Shown here one piece after another: positions 6,805 through 14,840 of a DNA stretch of 64,000 bases. Position 1 is the first letter of the stretch. Each line of letters starts with the position of its first letter. Source of the stretch: CAAGNP01 sp045603545 (GTDB lineage Bacteria; Bacteroidota; Bacteroidia; Bacteroidales; UBA932); the NCBI GenBank assembly GCA_045603545.1, contig JAZUMG010000030.1, positions 62,001 to 126,000 on the forward strand, given 5' to 3'. Made by a program: the position numbers and the translations under genes. The notes under the pieces are model-generated. The model did not search any database. It was given only the letters and a program-made list of their open reading frames with translations, and was not told the origin of the DNA.

Positions 6805-9201
6805 TTATAACCCTCTGACCACTTCTGCGGGGTTTTCGCTTGCCGCTTTCCATGACCGGAGCGAGACAAGAGCCACAGTTAATGCGAGGACTGCCATCAA
6901 TGAGACTATGAATACCCACCAAGGGACGGTAATGCGGTTCGCAAACTGTTCAAGCCAGCGGGATACGATGACCCAAGCCACCGGAGCAGCCACCAGGAAT
7001 CCTGCCAGTACCAACTTGACATAATTGTTGTTGAGCATACTTATAAGTAGTCCCCTGTCGGCACCATAAACTTTCCTGATAGCGATCTCTCTTCGGCGGT
7101 GCTGTGTCTCGAACATCACTATCCCGAATACCCCCATAAGGGCTATGATTATCGCCAGCAAAGCAAAAAGGGCTATGACCACTGTGGACCTCTTTGTAGT
7201 CGAATAGAGATTCCCTATTGCCTGGTTGAAGAACATCACCTCCGGCTCATCTGCACCCGGAGCAAACTCCTGTACCAGCTCTCTGACACATTTTGAAAAT
7301 GCCGCGATATCTGCTCCCTGCTTCAGTTTAACATAAAATGTTCCGAATTGGCGAGAACTGTTACATAACAATGCTATATAATCTACGCCATCATCTGCCG
7401 GAGCGAGTTTGACATCCTTGACCATACCACAAATGGTGTGGCCATTCTCCACGTGTCCGAGCGGAATACCTATTTCATTATGAAGATTTGCAGTCACTAT
7501 CATTTCCTTGCGACTATGGGACTGCTCAGTAAATTCAGCTCCATCTATCAGCCGGATGCCAAAAAATTTAGGGAGATTGTATCTGACGGTCCAGACATTC
7601 AGTTTGTAGTCCTTACCGTCGTATCTTCTTCCCCATGTGCTATGCGGGAGAGTAATGGGGCTGACACAGGCTGTAACATCGACGGCATCCGGGTACTGCT
7701 GTAACTTTTCCACTACAGCCTCACCTTTAGTGCGTACATCAAATGATATAAAAGTCATAACATTTTCCCTTTCAAGCCCAATGTCGTAATTTACCATATA
7801 CCTGTATTGGCTCCAGAATGATGCTGTGACGATGATAAGAATCATCGCTATACTGAATTGGAATCCTGCCAGAAACGATCTCATTCTTCTGCCTGATGAA
7901 GAGTGGGCATAACCCTCTTTCACCGCCATTGATGCATTGAATCGGGTAATATGTAGTGCAGGATATATGGCCGATATTACCGCCAGAAGTACCATCAGGA
8001 TCAAAATAATCGATAGAACTGCAATATTGTCTTCCAGAGCAAGAGATGAAGTCACATACTCTGTAATAAAGCTTCCCTGTAAAGCAATAATAATCCCAAG
8101 AGCCAATACTAACGACACGACTACAAGACCTATGGCCTCAAAAAGAAACCCCATCCTCAGTGTTCTCTGCTCTGCTCCGAAGACCTTACAGATATTTACC
8201 GAGCGTATTCTGACAGGGATCATGGCCATAAAGAAATTGACAAAATTTATAAACGCTATTACCACTATAAGTAGAGCTATCGCAGCGAGTGTGATGGTAG
8301 AGCCGATATCTCCGAGTTCATAATTGTCACTATTCAGGATACCATGATAATATATACGGTCCAAAGATATAAGCCGTATAGGCAACACTTCATCCCCCTC
8401 CTCATATATCTCTTCATCCGGATACTCCACTTTCCATCTCTGAACCTCACCCATCATCCAGGCTGCATATTTATCCATCCATATCTTCTGGAAAGCCTCT
8501 ACATCTGCACCATCCTCAAATTTCACATAGTGATTATAGTTCCAGTTATTGTTCCCTTTACCATCCTTACAGTTATCATTCTTGAATATATGATGGTTAT
8601 ACAGGAAAGTATTCTTGGGAAAATCCTTGAATATGGCCACTACGGTCTGAGGTTTTTCAGGACGCATATTGTCGTACCACTCTCCACCCTCATAATAGAC
8701 CTGGTCCCCGACTCCGACACCTAACCTCTCTGCCGCCCCCTTCGATATGACTACGGTATTAGGCTCTTTTATCTGGGAAGCATCTCCGGCAAGTATATCG
8801 AACCCGAACACTTCCAGCCCCTCCGGTGCCATATCATAACTTCCCATATTGAATTTTCTGAAGTCACCCCCATCGGCTTGGGTCCACACCCTGTGAGGCT
8901 GCGCATACTCCCTTAGATGGGTAAAGGTCTCTGCACCCGGAAACATCTCCACAGATTCACGGGTCACAGGGTTTGGAGAACCCGAACTCCACTCTTCATC
9001 CCCTTGGCCTAATGTCCCTCCCCATAGGGCGGATATCATATATACCCTGTCAGAATCCTCGATGGGTCTGTTATATGTGGCGGAGTACCACACCTGTGAC
9101 GCTATCACATAGAAGGCGACGAAAGCTAAGGTAAGGCCCACAATGTTCAGCACACTTGCTACCTTATACCGCTTGAGTGTCATTATGAAGTTCTTTATCA
9201 T
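6805..9201 (-). CDS. MacB/FtsX-type ABC transporter permease
   Basis: 798 residues with the same duplicated layout as the 2244-4589 protein: N-terminal helix (about 14-34), periplasmic domain (40-290), helices around 300-420, a helix at about 440-460, a second periplasmic domain (470-680) and three C-terminal helices. The loops VRSVNICKVFGAEQRTL and RREIAIRKVYGADRG are FtsX-family signatures. The gene starts 13 bases after the adaptor gene, so TolC, adaptor and permease form one unit. No ATPase is encoded in this half of the locus; the LolD-type ATPase at 1539-2219 is the nearest candidate partner. Confidence 0.9.
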   Translation of the reverse strand: MIKNFIMTLKRYKVASVLNIVGLTLAFVAFYVIASQVWYSATYNRPIEDSDRVYMISALWGGTLGQGDEEWSSGSPNPVTRESVEMFPGAETFTHLREYAQPHRVWTQADGGDFRKFNMGSYDMAPEGLEVFGFDILAGDASQIKEPNTVVISKGAAERLGVGVGDQVYYEGGEWYDNMRPEKPQTVVAIFKDFPKNTFLYNHHIFKNDNCKDGKGNNNWNYNHYVKFEDGADVEAFQKIWMDKYAAWMMGEVQRWKVEYPDEEIYEEGDEVLPIRLISLDRIYYHGILNSDNYELGDIGSTITLAAIALLIVVIAFINFVNFFMAMIPVRIRSVNICKVFGAEQRTLRMGFLFEAIGLVVVSLVLALGIIIALQGSFITEYVTSSLALEDNIAVLSIILILMVLLAVISAIYPALHITRFNASMAVKEGYAHSSSGRRMRSFLAGFQFSIAMILIIVTASFWSQYRYMVNYDIGLERENVMTFISFDVRTKGEAVVEKLQQYPDAVDVTACVSPITLPHSTWGRRYDGKDYKLNVWTVRYNLPKFFGIRLIDGAEFTEQSHSRKEMIVTANLHNEIGIPLGHVENGHTICGMVKDVKLAPADDGVDYIALLCNSSRQFGTFYVKLKQGADIAAFSKCVRELVQEFAPGADEPEVMFFNQAIGNLYSTTKRSTVVIALFALLAIIIALMGVFGIVMFETQHRRREIAIRKVYGADRGLLISMLNNNYVKLVLAGFLVAAPVAWVIVSRWLEQFANRITVPWWVFIVSLMAVLALTVALVSLRSWKAASENPAEVVRGL

Positions 9202-9214
9202 GAGCTGTAGGAGA

Positions 9215-10471
9215 TTAGAATTTCAACACATCATTGTCTCCAAAGCTGTCGTAGCCGGATACGATGACTTTTTCACCCGGATTCAGACCGTCAAGCACTT
9301 CGTAGTACTGAGGATTCTGGCGTCCGATACGGATCTCTCTTTTGATGGCCTGCGAGCCATCTTCTGAGATCACATAGATCCATCTGCCTCCTGTTTTCTG
9401 GTAGAATGTGCCGCGAGGGATCATTACCGCCTCCTGTGGCTGGCCAAGCTGGAGGCTCAGATAGTATGTCTGGCCGATACGTATATTTTCTGGCTGTTGT
9501 CCGTCGAACTTGAAGTCGGCTTTGAACTTGCCGTCCCTGACCTCAGGGTAAACCTTGCGGACAATTGTATTGTATTTCTCATCCTGTCTCTCGAATTGTG
9601 CCTGCAATCCCGCAGATACTCTGTCGATATAGTGCTCGTCCACTTGTGCCTCGATCTTGTAGCTGTCCAGATTATTTATCTGCCCCACTTTGGTCCCTGC
9701 TGATATCGACTGGCCCAGAACCACATCCAGAAGACCGAGTTCTCCATCGATAGGGGCCTTGATGGTGAGGTTGTCTTTCCTTTTGCGGATCATAAGCATA
9801 TTGCGTCTCATATTCTGCAGACTCTCCTCCATCTGCTCTATCTGCACTGTGCGGTAGAGGCTGTCCTGGAGCGAGCGGTTCTTTACCAGTTCGAGCTTGT
9901 CGATGGCCAGAAGATAGTCCTCCTCAGCCTTCAGCCACTCCTCTTTGGCGATCAATTTCTCCTGGTAGAGCTCCTTCGAAGAGTCGTAGGCCCTTTTGAG
10001 ACGACGCACCTCCACACCGAGCTGAAGCATATCCTGACGGAGGGAGAGTTTCTGTTGCTCCATGGAGATCATGGTATTGCGTAGGATGTTCTCTTTCTCT
10101 GCAAGGTCTGCCTCTGCGTTAAGAATCTGTAGGTCGAGGCTCTCGTTGTTGAGGATCAGTATCACATCACCCTTCTTTACCCTGGATCCCTCTTCGGCTA
10201 CGATAGTCTCCACGACACCCCCTTCGAGAGGTGATATCTGGATGGTGGTCATGGGGAGTACCTGTCCGGTCACCCTGATGTAGTCGTTGAATTGTCCCTG
10301 GGTCACTGTCCCCATAGAGAGGGTCTGTGGATTTACCCTCAAGACGCTATGGTTGTCCCTTACCAGCAGCCACACAATGAACAGCACTACTACACAGCCC
10401 ATCCAATATGGTACGGCTCTCTTTGTAAACGCTGCAGCTATCCCTTTTTTCTTTTCAATTACTTTATCCAT
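9215..10471 (-). CDS. Efflux periplasmic adaptor (HlyD/MacA-type membrane fusion protein)
   Basis: 418 residues with an N-terminal membrane anchor (about 18-38) followed by the usual adaptor order: a beta-barrel/lipoyl half (GGVVETIVAEEGSRVKKGDV, about 84-103), a long alpha-helical hairpin (about 115-230), the second lipoyl half (IKAPIDGELGLLDVVLGQ), a beta-barrel domain and a membrane-proximal domain (VIPRGTFYQKTGGRWIYVI). It should connect the inner-membrane permeases with the TolC-like outer-membrane protein encoded just upstream. Gene order on the minus strand is TolC, adaptor, permease, with short gaps. Confidence 0.93.
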   Translation of the reverse strand: MDKVIEKKKGIAAAFTKRAVPYWMGCVVVLFIVWLLVRDNHSVLRVNPQTLSMGTVTQGQFNDYIRVTGQVLPMTTIQISPLEGGVVETIVAEEGSRVKKGDVILILNNESLDLQILNAEADLAEKENILRNTMISMEQQKLSLRQDMLQLGVEVRRLKRAYDSSKELYQEKLIAKEEWLKAEEDYLLAIDKLELVKNRSLQDSLYRTVQIEQMEESLQNMRRNMLMIRKRKDNLTIKAPIDGELGLLDVVLGQSISAGTKVGQINNLDSYKIEAQVDEHYIDRVSAGLQAQFERQDEKYNTIVRKVYPEVRDGKFKADFKFDGQQPENIRIGQTYYLSLQLGQPQEAVMIPRGTFYQKTGGRWIYVISEDGSQAIKREIRIGRQNPQYYEVLDGLNPGEKVIVSGYDSFGDNDVLKF

Positions 10472-10523
10472 ATCTTTTAATATTTTTTTACTCTTATATT
10501 TTGAATCAAAACATCATTAGCCA

Positions 10524-11888
10524 TTAAAACTCCTGCTGAATATATGATACCCCCTGATAATAAGCCACAACACTCTTCTTGATGAGGAATTGAAGGAGGG
10601 CATTTAACTTCTCTGCCTGTGCGTTGAGCAGATTATTGGACGAAGTCTGATACTCTATAGGGGAGATGAGCCCCTGATCATACTTCTTCTGATTGAGGGA
10701 AAAGGCTTCTTTCTGAACTGCAGCCCTTTTATGCGACTGGACATAGGCGGCAGATGCACCATTGCGGTCAGCCACTGCCCGAAGTACCTCAGCCTCTATC
10801 TGCTGCATGGTCTGATCATATTGGGCAGAGGCCCTTGCGTATGCATTTTTCTTCCTCTGTATGTTCGAATGGCGTGAGAGCTGGTCGAATATGGGGATAG
10901 AAAGTGAAAGCTGCACATATTCACCCCCATTGTTCTTGAATTGGGTGCCGAAAGGGGTGGGTACATATCCGGCAGTGCCTGGGTATGAGTAGTAGCTGGT
11001 AGACCATCCTCCATAAAGTGAGAGGCGAGGTGCCACCCTCCATCTGGCGGTAGAGAGGTCAAGTCTGGCGTTATCCATTGTCCCTTGGGCAATAATGGCG
11101 CAGGGGAGTGCCTGTTTGGCTTGAGCTACGATATCGGCAGGCTCTTCACCCGATACTATCCCCACCAGTGACTCCCATTTTTCCACCTCCTGCAAGTCAA
11201 TCATCAGTTGCTCGTCTATAGGGAAGAACATAATGTCTTTCAGTGTGATATAGGCATCTGCAAGTCTGTTTTGTGTATTGATAAGCTGATACTCCCTGTC
11301 TGACAGGTCAGCTGCCATCTGCACCACATCGGCGTGCCCTTTGCGGCCAAGCTCCTCCTCCCTTTGAGCACGACGCAATGCCTCTTGTGCGGTCTCTACT
11401 TGTCCCCGGATGATCCTCTCGAGCTCCGAGTAGTAGGCGACATTATAGTATGCCTCCATGGTGGCGAGGCAAATCTCATCCTCGAGCTGTTTCTCTTTCT
11501 CGACACCCATCATGACGGCGGTCCTGGAGATCTTCATGTTGTTGACAGCCTGGAAGCCATTGAAGAGCTGGATCCCTGCAGATAGGGAGTAGCTGTTGTT
11601 GAAAGAGGTGGTCGAGATGTAGGTATTGGTCTCAGGGTCCACTGAGCGGCCGAAATTTGAGTAGGCATATACATTCCCTTCGATGGTGGGGGTGAATGCC
11701 TGCATGATGGCCTCCCTTCTGGATACTCGTGCATCATCATTGTCTGCCTGCTGGATCCTTATCTTAGTGGAGTTGGAGATGGCGTATTCCATACACTCCT
11801 TGAGGGACATCCTGTTCTGACCGCAAACGGTAAGAAAGGATGCCGCCAAGAGAGCCGAAGCGATAATTATTATTTTACTAACCTTCAT
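10524..11888 (-). CDS. TolC-family outer-membrane efflux protein
   Basis: About 454 residues; the ATG at 11888 (MKVSKIII) is preferred over one at 11900 because the predicted sigma-54 transcription start lies near 11904. A signal peptide ends near VCGQ; the mature protein begins with MSLKECMEYAISNSTKIR, the typical start of the outer-membrane efflux domain, and has two repeats of long helices plus beta segments. It should form the outer-membrane exit duct for the adaptor and permeases downstream. First gene of the half-operon and preceded by a sigma-54-like promoter with twin operators. Confidence 0.92.
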   Translation of the reverse strand: MKVSKIIIIASALLAASFLTVCGQNRMSLKECMEYAISNSTKIRIQQADNDDARVSRREAIMQAFTPTIEGNVYAYSNFGRSVDPETNTYISTTSFNNSYSLSAGIQLFNGFQAVNNMKISRTAVMMGVEKEKQLEDEICLATMEAYYNVAYYSELERIIRGQVETAQEALRRAQREEELGRKGHADVVQMAADLSDREYQLINTQNRLADAYITLKDIMFFPIDEQLMIDLQEVEKWESLVGIVSGEEPADIVAQAKQALPCAIIAQGTMDNARLDLSTARWRVAPRLSLYGGWSTSYYSYPGTAGYVPTPFGTQFKNNGGEYVQLSLSIPIFDQLSRHSNIQRKKNAYARASAQYDQTMQQIEAEVLRAVADRNGASAAYVQSHKRAAVQKEAFSLNQKKYDQGLISPIEYQTSSNNLLNAQAEKLNALLQFLIKKSVVAYYQGVSYIQQEF

Positions 11889-11914
11889 ACAAATTGTCAT
11901 TTGCCCTTAGTCTG

Positions 11915-11930
11915 TGCCACATTCGGGCCA
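11915..11930 (-). promoter_or_regulatory. sigma-54-like promoter for the TolC half-operon
   Basis: The minus strand reads TGGCCCGAATGTGGCA: GG and GC are separated by the required 10 nt and TGGC is intact at -24. The -12 element is TGGC instead of TTGC. The predicted start is near 11904. The spacing to the twin operators upstream matches that of the promoter at 4630-4644. Confidence 0.55.
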
Positions 11931-11985
11931 AAGGGCCAAATGTTCTGTATGTCAGTGGTTTGTAGTTTTAGAGTATAATGGAAAG

Positions 11986-12023
11986 TGTAAGATTTCTTTA
12001 CACATCTGTAAAGGAACCTTACA
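11986..12023 (-). promoter_or_regulatory. Twin palindromic operators upstream of the TolC gene
   Basis: Two 17-bp sites with centres 21 bp apart: TGTAAGA-TTT-CTTTACA (11986-12002) and TGTAAAG-GAA-CCTTACA (12007-12023). Both match the palindrome TGTAAAG-N3-CTTTACA found at 4699-4715. The centres lie at about -90 and -111 from the predicted start at 11904, against about -89 and -110 for the second promoter. Confidence 0.62.
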
Positions 12024-12045
12024 ATTCGTACAATACCTGGTGTTC

Positions 12046-12837
12046 TTACAGGATGAGTGCTTTCGCTGCGGCAACATCGTGTACTCGGAGGATATCTGCC
12101 CCGCGGGCAATGGCGAGGCGATGGAGCTGGGTGGTGGCAGGAAGCGCCTCTTCGGGGGTGATGCCGAGCTTTTTGTAGATGAAGCTCTTGCGGGAGATCC
12201 CCACAAGTATCTCCCTCCCGAGGATTTTAAACCTGTCGAGCTCTTCGAGCAATTGGTAATTCTGTTCAATGGTTTTTGAGAACCCGAACCCCGGATCGAG
12301 GACCCAGCCGGTAATCCCCGCCTGTGCAGCCCTGATGCCGAACTCGCGGAAATATTTTATTATATCATCTATAATGTCCTCATAATCACAGTGCTGCTGC
12401 ATGTTTTCGGGTGTCCCCCTCTTGTGCATGGCAATGTATTTCAGTCCGAGCTCTCCGACAGTTTTGAGCATTTGGCTGTCATCTTCCCCTGCTGAAATGT
12501 CATTGACGATAAAGGGGCCGACCCTGTCATAGGCATTGCGGACAATCCCGCTGCGGAATGTATCGATGGAGATTTGTGCAGGGGTGCCACCTTCGCTGAT
12601 ATATTGGGCGTAGCCATCCAGAGCCAGAGAGATGCGTTGCCACTCTTCATCCTCGGGAATGGGAGTGGAGCCGGGACGGGTGGAGCAAGCTCCGAAATCG
12701 AGAATATCAGCCCCCTCTGTCACCATCTGCGAAATGCGTGATTTTATATCCCCTATGGTGGATACCCTTGAACCGCTGAAGAAAGAGTCCTCAGTGATAT
12801 TGATAATCCCCATAATTTTTACCTTCTGCTGTTCCAT
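12046..12837 (-). CDS. folP: Dihydropteroate synthase
   Basis: 263 residues from the ATG at 12837, chosen because GGGA lies at Shine-Dalgarno distance and the protein then begins right at the conserved barrel (MGIINITEDSFF, family consensus MGILNVTPDSF). It condenses p-aminobenzoate with the pterin pyrophosphate in folate synthesis. Further motifs: DFGACSTRPG, SIDTFRSG, NDISAG, the Met-His motif AMHKRG, DPGFGFSKT and ISRKSF. ACSTRPG replaces the more usual GESTRPG. It is divergent from tmk. A minus-strand TATATTTG at 12878-12885 is a plausible -7 element, giving a leader of about 35 nt. Confidence 0.93.
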   Translation of the reverse strand: MEQQKVKIMGIINITEDSFFSGSRVSTIGDIKSRISQMVTEGADILDFGACSTRPGSTPIPEDEEWQRISLALDGYAQYISEGGTPAQISIDTFRSGIVRNAYDRVGPFIVNDISAGEDDSQMLKTVGELGLKYIAMHKRGTPENMQQHCDYEDIIDDIIKYFREFGIRAAQAGITGWVLDPGFGFSKTIEQNYQLLEELDRFKILGREILVGISRKSFIYKKLGITPEEALPATTQLHRLAIARGADILRVHDVAAAKALIL

Positions 12838-12877
12838 ATTCCCTTTAAAAATCTTAATTTTGTCCCAAATGCGCACA

Positions 12878-12885
12878 CAAATATA
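12878..12885 (-). promoter_or_regulatory. folP -7 element
   Basis: TATATTTG on the minus strand matches TAnnTTTG. No clear TTTG is seen at the -33 distance. The element lies 41 bp upstream of the folP ATG, in the folP-tmk divergent gap. Confidence 0.4.
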
Positions 12886-12897
12886 ATACATTTTACC

Positions 12898-13575
12898 ATG
12901 CTTATAGTTTTGGAAGGGCTCGACGGAGCAGGAAAATCTACACAGGTCAAAAAGCTTAAAGAGTATATTGTATCGAAGGGGAGGGAGCTGAAATATCTCC
13001 ATTTCCCGAGATTTGATGCCCCGGTGGTGGGAGAGATGATTGCAAAGTTCCTCAGAGGGGACTTTGGTGACATAAACCAGGTCGATCCGATGCTTGTGGC
13101 TCTCCTCTATGCAGAGGACCGCAGGGAGGCTTCCAGCATGGTGCGCGAGTGGCTTGCAGCAGGAGATGTGGTACTGTTTGACAGATATGTCTATTCGAAC
13201 ATAGCATTCCAGTGTGCGAAAATGGAGGATCCTGCCAAAAGGGAGGAGCTTAGGGAGTGGATATTCAAATCAGAGTATGAGGATTTCGGTATCCCACGTC
13301 CCGATATGAATATATTTCTGGATGTCCCTATCGGATTTGTCTCTTCCAAACTCTCGGAGGTGCGTGAAGGGGATGACAGAGATTATCTTAAAGGTAAATC
13401 TGATATTCACGAGGCGGACATAAATTTCCAGATTAATGTAAGAAACGTATATCTGACCCAATGTGAGAAGGATGAGAACTTCAAAAGGATAGACTGCTCT
13501 GATGCAGAGGGGAACATGCTCCCTGCTGACTCCATATTTGCCAAGATAAAATCTGAATTGGACAAGGTGCTATGA
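12898..13575 (+). CDS. tmk: Thymidylate kinase
   Basis: 225 residues; phosphorylates dTMP to dTDP. Walker A GLDGAGKST is at residues 6-14, the DR(Y/F) motif is DRYVYS near residue 98, and the LID-type region follows at about 150-165. Length is normal for the family (about 205-225). The gene is divergent from folP with only 60 bases between start codons. It overlaps the next gene by 4 bases (ATGA), so the two are translationally coupled. A TACATTTT sequence ends 4 bases before the ATG and could be a -7 element giving a leaderless message. Confidence 0.95.
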   Translation: MLIVLEGLDGAGKSTQVKKLKEYIVSKGRELKYLHFPRFDAPVVGEMIAKFLRGDFGDINQVDPMLVALLYAEDRREASSMVREWLAAGDVVLFDRYVYSNIAFQCAKMEDPAKREELREWIFKSEYEDFGIPRPDMNIFLDVPIGFVSSKLSEVREGDDRDYLKGKSDIHEADINFQINVRNVYLTQCEKDENFKRIDCSDAEGNMLPADSIFAKIKSELDKVL

Positions 13576-14840
13576 GATACCAGTGGGTGCTGTTCAGGAT
13601 TATTTTTGGACTCACATTTGTCCTCTCCGGGTTTGTCAAGCTGATAGATCCTGTAGGGACATCTCTGATAGTACAGGAGTATTTCAATGCACTCCACCTA
13701 GGTTCATTGTCATTTCTCAGTACCTCATTCGGCATATTGCTCTCTTTGCTTGAGTTTATTACAGGTGTGGCAATATTGATGAGGATGAGGATGAAGGAGG
13801 CGGCTGTCAGCGGACTTGTGTTGACTGTGTTTTTCACCATAGTATCTATATTCCTCCTTGTTTTTGATCCTATAAAGGATTGCGGATGCTTTGGTCAGGC
13901 ATTCACCTTGACCCATTGGGAGACATTCATCAAGAATATAGTGCTGCTTCTCTGCATAATCCCCATTTTTATCCAGAGAAAAAAGTTCAGAAGGGACTCT
14001 TCTGTCCTGGTGGAGTGGCTCTTTCTCTCCATATATGCCTTGTTGGCATTTGTCCTCTCGACTGTGTCGCTGGCAAGGTTGCCTGTTGTGGAGTTCGGAG
14101 ACTTCAAGACAGGTGCAGATTTGGCGATCAAACTCTCGGAGGTTACTGAAAAAGGGGAATTCGAGACAGTCTTTCTTTATGAAAAGGGGGGTGAGAGGGT
14201 GGAGTTTACCCTTGAAAATCTTCCCGATACCACCTGGAGCTATATCGAAACTGTGGATAAGTCAAAAGTGCAGGAAGGTACCCCTTTTGACTTCTATGTG
14301 GTGGATGGGGCTGGCAATCATATCACCGATTCACTAATATTCACAGATGTCCCGGTGGTGATATGTTCTGTCTATGATGTGGGGAAATTCTACAATTCCA
14401 AAAGGTGGAGTGAACTCAATATAGTCAGACAGAGTGTGGAGGAGAGAGGTGGTGTCTTCTGGATTCTGGCCGCATCCACCCCGGAGGAGATGAAGGGTAT
14501 CTTCGGCGATGGTGTGGAGGATATGTTCAGAATCGGTTATACAGATTACAGGACTGCAATAGCTGTAAACAGATCAAATGGCGGATACCTTTATCTCCAC
14601 AACGCTTTTGTGGTCAAGAAATGGTCAAGGCAAGGTCTTGATCCGGAGGATGAACTCCAGGTGATGGAGCAGGATAGCGATATAGTGATGATAAGGGGTA
14701 TAATAAAACAACAACTGATAACATATGTATCAATTGTTGTTCTACTGGTTTCTATCCTTGTGATCAGATATCTCTGTAAAGTGGTGGCGATGCGCCGCTT
14801 AAGAAGTATCAGAGAATCTGAAAATCAGGAGGAATTATAG
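13572..14840 (+). CDS. DoxX-family membrane protein, BT_3928-like
   Basis: 422 residues. The first ~150 form a DoxX-type four-helix membrane domain (FGLTFVLSGFVKLIDPVGTS, then FDPIKDCGCFGQ with the Cys-Gly-Cys motif seen in the MauE/DoxX group). A further membrane helix is near 150-170, followed by a periplasmic domain with a thioredoxin-like feel (residues ~210-370) and a C-terminal anchor helix (about 378-398). This layout matches the Bacteroidota family named BT_3928. The cysteine pair suggests a role in envelope redox chemistry, but no function is established. It overlaps tmk by 4 bases and infB (convergent) by 6. Confidence 0.8.
   Translation: MRYQWVLFRIIFGLTFVLSGFVKLIDPVGTSLIVQEYFNALHLGSLSFLSTSFGILLSLLEFITGVAILMRMRMKEAAVSGLVLTVFFTIVSIFLLVFDPIKDCGCFGQAFTLTHWETFIKNIVLLLCIIPIFIQRKKFRRDSSVLVEWLFLSIYALLAFVLSTVSLARLPVVEFGDFKTGADLAIKLSEVTEKGEFETVFLYEKGGERVEFTLENLPDTTWSYIETVDKSKVQEGTPFDFYVVDGAGNHITDSLIFTDVPVVICSVYDVGKFYNSKRWSELNIVRQSVEERGGVFWILAASTPEEMKGIFGDGVEDMFRIGYTDYRTAIAVNRSNGGYLYLHNAFVVKKWSRQGLDPEDELQVMEQDSDIVMIRGIIKQQLITYVSIVVLLVSILVIRYLCKVVAMRRLRSIRESENQEEL

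Noticed and set aside
12838..13002. Longer FolP frame beginning at 13002
   Set aside because: The added residues overlap tmk and do not resemble dihydropteroate synthase; the ATG at 12837 has a GGGA site and the conserved N-terminus.
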